Shown here: piece after piece, positions 58,807 to 64,000 of the stretch
Numbering within the stretch: the stretch's first letter is position 1
Layout: each line of letters begins with the position of its first letter
From: Marsupella aquatica
Lineage: Eukaryota > Marchantiophyta
Direction of reading: 5' to 3'
NCBI GenBank assembly: GCA_973895155.1
Contig: OZ316891.1
Location: forward strand, 17,298,001 to 17,362,000
DNA: 64,000 nucleotides
Notes under the pieces: generated by a model
Told to the model about the DNA's origin: nothing
What the model saw: only the letters and a program-made list of their open reading frames with translations
Database searches by the model: none
Made by a program: the position numbers and the translations under genes

Positions 58807-59466
58807 CCTGGGAGGTGACGAGGTTTTTTCGTGACAGGTTTTTTCCAGCGTTCATTGTCGATGGTACATTCAGAGTTTCGTCGCATGAAACTTGAATGTG
58901 TGTGGCTGTGCGGATAGGTTAGTGAGAGGGCTTTCTAACGGTGGTTAGAACTCGCTGATCGGTATCCGTGGTGCGGAGGAATCAAAGTTTGCGTCGTTCA
59001 GGTTTTATTCGTGTTCGACGGTTTTTCGGGGGAGAGACCAGAGTTTGTGTTTTCAACAGTGTGAGCTGTGCGGTGCGGGAGGCATCGCATGTTGTAGCTC
59101 AAGTTGAAGGTTGAAGCAAGCTGATTGTTTTGGTAGTTGATTTGTTGCTGAGTTGTTACCGAGTGCGACGTGACGAGTGACGGAGGCGTTCAGGTTTTTT
59201 CACAAGCTATGGAGCTTGTTCTCATCTGAACCGGGTTTCTCTTCATGACGTCCGACTCGGTGGAAGAAACGTGAAGTGCTACGGCTCAACGGTTTGATCG
59301 CGGCGAAGCGGTCATTTTGAGTCCGGGATTGGCACTTGATGCGGAGTGAGTGTGATGCAGCGGAATTTTTTTTCTCTGCTAGAGCTGCAGACTGTGCTGG
59401 TGCAATTCGACAACATTTTCCTGTCGGTGGCGTTCACTTTACTCGTGAGAAGTAGCGGCGTTCAAG

Positions 59467-60255
59467 GTGTGTAAACGACTTTTTTGTTTTAAAGTCAAAT
59501 CTTAGGTTAGGGCCACTTTTGGTGTGTATACACACCCTCCCGGCCCTTGGTCCCCCATCGTTTCCCCTTGTACGCCCGACCCCCCCCGCACCTTGTTTTC
59601 CCCTCATCCTTCAGCCGCGGTGACGAGCTGCGCAACACCGGCCGGCGCTTTCTGCACGCTCGTACGCCCTCCGCCATACTGTGTCGGTCGCTACCGCGGC
59701 ACCGCCCTGTCATCGTATGCCCAGCCCTTTGCGGCTCTACGCCGCTTGTACGCGGCTGTACCCTCGTCCCGCCCCGATGCCGGCCATACGCCCTTCGTAC
59801 CCCCATCCCTTTACGGGGTATTTTAGGCTTTAAGGGGCTTAAGCACCCCCTTTAGTGCCCATTTTTAGCCTTTTTTCCCTCTCATTAGTTTGTCCCATGT
59901 GCCGGGACCTGCCGCCCTTCATTTTAACCGCTTGGACAGGGGGAACTGCCCCCTGTGAGACCTGCTGTACTGTGCAGGAATATTCCCGAAAAACAGAGAG
60001 CTGTTTTTCGGCCGTCCGACAAAGATTCTGTCCGCCAAACGGTAACGTTTTTGGTTCTTTTTCGGTGAGGACGTTGCCACTGGAGTTAGCAACGCGACGC
60101 ACCGATCACATCGCAATTCCGACGACGGGTTGTACTAGGTATTTCGGTTATTCTTTGAGGTGGTCAAAACGGGGGAGTTTCCCAAGGTTTTACCCATCCC
60201 GACCGAAATTTGAATAACTTTTCCGTCGAATTTTGATTTTGATTTTGGCTTTCAG
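59467..60255 (+). other. Candidate intron in the Copia-2 5' leader
   Basis: 789-bp segment absent from Copia-1. It begins GTGTGTAAAC and ends TTTTGGCTTTCAG, with a T-rich tract before the AG. The flanking leader parts have nearly the same lengths in both copies (677 versus 676 nt upstream, 95 nt downstream to the gag ATG). The sequence inside is GC-rich with several CCCC runs and no credible ORF. Confidence 0.75.
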
Positions 60256-60350
60256 TATTGGACTCCTAGCTTCGTGGGCTACGTGGCGGTGTTGAGTTTT
60301 GAGTTTTATGAGAAGTTTCAAAAAAAGACGTTTTTTCGTGATTGTTTCAT

Positions 60351-61412
60351 ATGAGTGACTCGGAGGATACTGGAAGAATTGGCGTCGGTGGAGCTTCAGG
60401 ATCGCGATGGTCAGACGGAGAGTCTGAGGAGGAGCTGCTACCGTTTGAGGAAGAACTAGTGACACCGGTACGAGTACGATCACCGGTGCGACGTGCAGTG
60501 GAGGAAGCTGTGTTACTACTAGAGCTGTCGGTAGTAGGAAAGAAGAGGGAGATGGCAAGATTCGAAGGAGTGAAGTTTGAGGTGGAGAAGTACGATGGTC
60601 GTACTGATTACTTGTTGTGGGAGAAGCAAGTCAAGGGTGTTCTACGGGCCATGGGCTTAGCTCATCTGCTCTCTTCGCGAGAGCAGTATGATGAAGAGCA
60701 GGAAATTTCTGTGAGACACTGGAGACAAGAGCAGGTGATTGCTGTCAATGCAATGATGCTATATCTCAAGCCGCACATCATCAAGCAACTGGATGATTAT
60801 GCGGATTGCTCGTCACTGTTCAAGGCTCTTAGAGAGAAGTACTACCGAGAAGATGCGTCAGACCGGCTGTACAAGAAGTCTCTCTTGATGAGTCTCAGGC
60901 TCAAGGAAGGGAGCAAGATGCAGGATCATCTGGATGATTTTGACAGTCTAGCGGTGGATCTGTCAAACCTAGGAAAAGGAGTTGAAGATGAGGATAAAGC
61001 CTTGCTTCTGCTAAGCTCCTTACCGCCGTCTTATCAGGGCTTGAAACAGGTGCTCTTGTACAGAGATTTGAAGTCCATTTCGTATAATGAGGTGGTGAGC
61101 TCATTACTGTCTGATGATGCTCAAAAGAAGTTGGGTCAATCACAGACAGCATCTTCTTCTGGCACTACGCTGAATGTGAACAGGGGAAGAGCAGTGCAGC
61201 GCACAAATGGGCAGAACAGGTTTAGATCTACATCACGGGGGAAATCTAAATCCAGAGGGAAATCGCAAGAGAGGAAGCCTCTTGCATGTTGGAATTATGG
61301 CAAGCCTGGCCACATGAAAAGGGATTGTCGAGTAAAGGTCCCTATTGCCTCTGCTAATGCGGCATCGAGCTCGCATGAGGTAGATTTACTTGATGATGAT
61401 GACATATTGTGA
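60351..61412 (+). pseudogene. Copia-2 gag
   Basis: ATG at 60351 (MSDSEDTGRIGVGG), 353 codons to TGA 61410-61412. It contains the UBN2-type gag core (YDGRTDYLLWEKQVKGVL, LKALREKYYREDASDRLYKK) and a basic RSTSRGKSKSRGKS stretch. The zinc knuckle reads CWNYGKPGHMKRDC: the second Cys is Tyr (TGT to TAT), so metal binding is probably lost. The acidic end VDLLDDDDIL leads straight to the TGA that Copia-1 shares; the same frame continues into protease. Confidence 0.92.
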
Positions 61413-63950
61413 TGTCAAAGTTATGCTCTCAACATAGTGTCAAATCCAGGTAAAGATGACTGGATTCTAGATAGTGCATGTACTTTTCACATTTGCTCTA
61501 GAAGAGATTGTTTCAGTTCTTACACGATTTCCAACGGGTCAGTGTTAATGGGAAATGGAATCCCATGTCAAGTTGTTGGACTTGGATCTGTAAGATTTCA
61601 GATGTTTGATGGTGTTGTGAGAACATTAAGGAATGTGAGATATATTCCCAGCATGATGAAAAATCTCATTTCACTTGGAGTTTTAGAAGCAAATGGCCAT
61701 CAGTGGAGCTCTGCTAATGGTGTCCTTCAGGTTTCAACTGGTACTAAAGTTGTATTGAAGGGAAAGAGACATAGCAATCTATACGTTTTGGAGGGCAGTG
61801 TAGTCTATGATGAAGCCAATGAAACCTTATCTCATGAGGAGACGGCCCGGCTGTGGCACTTCCATTTGGGCCATATGAGTGAAAAAGGTTTGGTTATTCT
61901 TCAGAAGAAAGGATTACTTTCTAATTTGCAATCTTGTAAGTTGAAATTTTGTGAGCACTGTGTGCTAGGGAAGCAGCACAGGAAACCCTTTGGAGTTGGA
62001 ACTCACACCAGCAAGGAGGTACTTGAGTATGTACATAGTGATGTGTGGGGTCCAGCCCCTACTCCCTCACATTCTAGACGGTTATACTATGTCACGTTCA
62101 TAGATGATTACTCAAGGTATGTGTGGATATACTTTCTACACAATAAGTCTGATGTTTTTGCCACTTTTAAGGAGTGGAAAGCCCAAGTAGAGAATCAGAC
62201 TGGTAATAAGGTGAGATATCTTTGATCGGATAACGGCGGTGAATACAGTTCCGGGGAATTTGGAACGTATTGTAAGGAGCAGGGGATTACCCGCCATCTC
62301 ACAACAAGTTATACTCCTCAACAGAATGGTGTTTCTGAGAGACTCAACCGAACACTATTGGATCGCTCGAGGAGTATGTTGAGTCAATCATGCTTACCAT
62401 ATGAGTTTTGGGCTGAAGCTGTCAACACTGTAGCTTATTTGGTAAATTTTTCTCCATCCAGTTCTATTGGATTCAAGACGCCATTTGAAATGAGGTACGG
62501 GCGTCCAGCAGATTACTCACATCTGAGGATTTTTGGATGTGATGCTTATGTGCTTACACCTTCCCAACTTCGATCCAAGCTGGAGTCCAAGTCGAAGAAG
62601 TGCATTTTCCTTGGCTATCAGAAAGGTGTTAAGGGTTATAGGTTATGGGATCCAGTAACCTATAAACTAATTGTCAATAGAGATGTGTCCTTTAATGAAT
62701 CCAGATCATCAAAGGAGGGGGAGAGTTCTCAGGACTCCCATACTGACAAGGGGAAATCTCCCATCCCGAACGGGGTTGAGGGGGAGATTAGTCATGATGC
62801 AGTTCATGACAGGAGAGATGGAGAAGCTTCGGGCTTGGAGCTGGTTCCTGTGATGGAACAAGAGGAGCAGATTGTTGTTGGGGTACTTCAAATTCAACCA
62901 GCATCAGCTGTAGATCAGCGTGAGTCATCTACTAGAAGAACTTCCAGTCGTTCTACTAGAGCTCCTACCAGGTATGATCAATGGGCAGACTCATCTAAGC
63001 TAGATGATATTGACATTGCACCTGATGAAGATGATATGGCTTTGATCTTGGAAGAAGGAGAGCCTTCTTCGTATAGTGAGGCTTGTGCTTCAGAGCAGAA
63101 GCATGAGTGGAATGCAACAATGCAGAGGGAGTTGCAATCTTTGAGTGACAACAAGACATGGGAGCTGGTGGAGCTTCCAAGAGGTCAGCAAGTGGTGGAC
63201 AGCAAGTGGATTTACAAGTTGAAGGACAGTCCTTCAGAGGGTGGAGATAAGATCTACAAGGCACGGCTTGTTGCCAAGGGATTCACTCAGGAGAAAGGAG
63301 TGGATTACAATGAGGTCTTTTCACCGGTAGCTAGGTATTCCACAATTCGGATCTTGTGTCAGCTTGTTGTGTTTTTTGGTCTGGTGATGGATCAGATGGA
63401 TGTTGTTACTGCTTTTCTCTATGGCAACTTGGAAGAGATGATCTTCATGAGACAACCACTAGGCTTTATGAAGAAGGGCCAAGAGAACTTAGTTTGCAGA
63501 TTGCTCAAGTCCTTGTATGGATTGAAGCAGTCTCCCAGACAATGGAACAAGCGGTTTGATGATTTCATGCTTGCTCAAGGTTTTACAAGGATGGTGTATG
63601 ATCCTTGTGTGTATACGAAATCAGTCAAGAATGATGTATTTGGTTTCATCATTCTGGTGATCTATGTGGATGATATGCTGATTGTGGCTAAAGATCAATC
63701 TGAGGTTGACAGTCTCAAGGCAAAATTGAGTGCTGAATTCAGGATGAAGGATCTTGGTAAGGCCAAGAGGATCTTAGGGATGAAGATTTTTAGGAACTCT
63801 GAGACTGGACAGTTGTGCTTGAGTCAAGGCCAGTATGCGAGGAAAGTACTTGCACGATTCAACATGGAGAACTGTAAGCCAGTGAGTATTCCTTTAGCTT
63901 CACATTTCAAGTTATCATCGGCTTTCTCTGGAGAAAGGTCTGATGGCTAA
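61413..63950 (+). pseudogene. Copia-2 pol (protease, integrase, RT), interrupted
   Basis: Same frame as gag after the TGA. Protease DWILDSACTFHIC (D-S-A variant of the active site), GAG-pre-integrase zinc site (LWHFHLGHMSEKG, CEHCVLGKQH), integrase core (VHSDVWGPAPTPS; TFIDDYSRYVW; SDNGGEYSS; PQQNGVSERLNRT) broken by CGA to TGA at 62223-62225 just before the second catalytic Asp. Next come a Ser/Arg-rich linker and the RT (VDSKWIYKLKD, QMDVVTAFLYGNL, VIYVDDMLIV). A 14-bp deletion relative to Copia-1 after SSAF (near 63929) shifts the frame to a stop at 63950; RNase H would follow outside the window. Confidence 0.94.
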
Positions 63951-64000
63951 GATTCCTTATGAGAAGGCAGTAGGCAGTCTGATGTATTTGATGACTTGTA

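Larger units (their letters stand above)
58446..64000 (+). mobile_element. Copia-2: Ty1/Copia LTR retrotransposon, runs off the right edge
   Basis: Same family as Copia-1 but on the plus strand. Visible: 5' LTR 58446-58789, primer-binding site, 5' leader with a 789-bp intron-like segment, gag, protease, integrase and about half of the RT domain onward. The 3' part, 3' LTR and right target-site duplication lie beyond 64000; the left flank is GCCTC. In-frame TGA codons at 61410-61412 and 62223-62225 and a 14-bp deletion near 63929 disrupt the ORF. Confidence 0.97.

Noticed and set aside
59524-59855. Overlapping plus-strand frames in the Copia-2 leader
   Set aside because: They lie within the intron-like segment, are low-complexity Pro/Arg-rich and have no homologue in Copia-1.
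1-64000. tRNA and rRNA genes
   Set aside because: No cloverleaf with a TpsiC-arm GGTTCGAATCC-like box and no rRNA-like sequence noticed on reading. A tRNAscan/Infernal run would be decisive.

Overview
The window is nuclear DNA of a land plant, most likely a moss. It holds intron-containing genes with plant-type homologues, a DYW-class pentatricopeptide repeat (PPR) editing factor whose near-identical repeats look like those of moss organelle editing factors, and a dense, mutated load of plant-type Copia, Gypsy, PIF/Harbinger and LINE sequence. The species cannot be named from sequence alone.

Layout. 1-12.5 kb is a gene island with three minus-strand genes rebuilt here exon by exon: a GNAT acetyltransferase running off the left edge (3 exons visible), a plastid-targeted SRPBCC/polyketide-cyclase-like protein (7 exons, 260 aa) and a RhoGAP-domain protein (9 exons, 462 aa, including a 19-nt microexon). 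12.5-16.2 kb is unassigned upstream sequence. 16.26-22.20 kb is a complete but decayed Copia element (Copia-1, minus strand, TSD AGGCA) inside a GC-rich minisatellite. 22.2-26.1 kb is AT-rich DNA with a minisatellite. 26.14-33.59 kb is a complete, decayed Ty3/Gypsy element on the minus strand. 34.9-35.4 kb holds a degenerate P-class PPR pseudogene. 36.0-37.2 kb is an intact alpha/beta-hydrolase gene with an N-terminal membrane anchor. 37.2-44.3 kb is AT-rich with an 86-bp satellite-like array and other repeats. 44.3-47.5 kb is a two-exon PPR-DYW gene (965 aa) with a mitochondrial-type presequence in exon 1. 47.5-55.4 kb carries a LINE reverse-transcriptase relic split by a GC-rich 1.5-kb block, and another TE-like relic. 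55.45-58.45 kb is a broken PIF/Harbinger transposon, cut by a second Copia element (Copia-2, plus strand) that runs off the right edge at 64,000.

All five recognised cellular genes lie on the minus strand. They do not form a pathway: two products look plastid or mitochondrial (SRPBCC, PPR), one acts on small GTPases or scaffolds, one is a membrane-anchored hydrolase and one is an acetyltransferase.

The most unusual observation comes from comparing the two Copia copies. Their 5' leaders match in length on both sides of a 789-bp segment that is present only in Copia-2 and begins with GT and ends with AG. That is what an intron in the leader would look like if Copia-1 had been reverse-transcribed from spliced RNA. 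Both copies also share an in-frame TGA between gag and protease. Other points of interest are a microsatellite that serves as the polypyrimidine tract of the PPR gene's splice acceptor, loss of the catalytic arginine finger in the RhoGAP, an intronic fold-back hairpin, and a 44-bp duplication flanking the block that splits the LINE.
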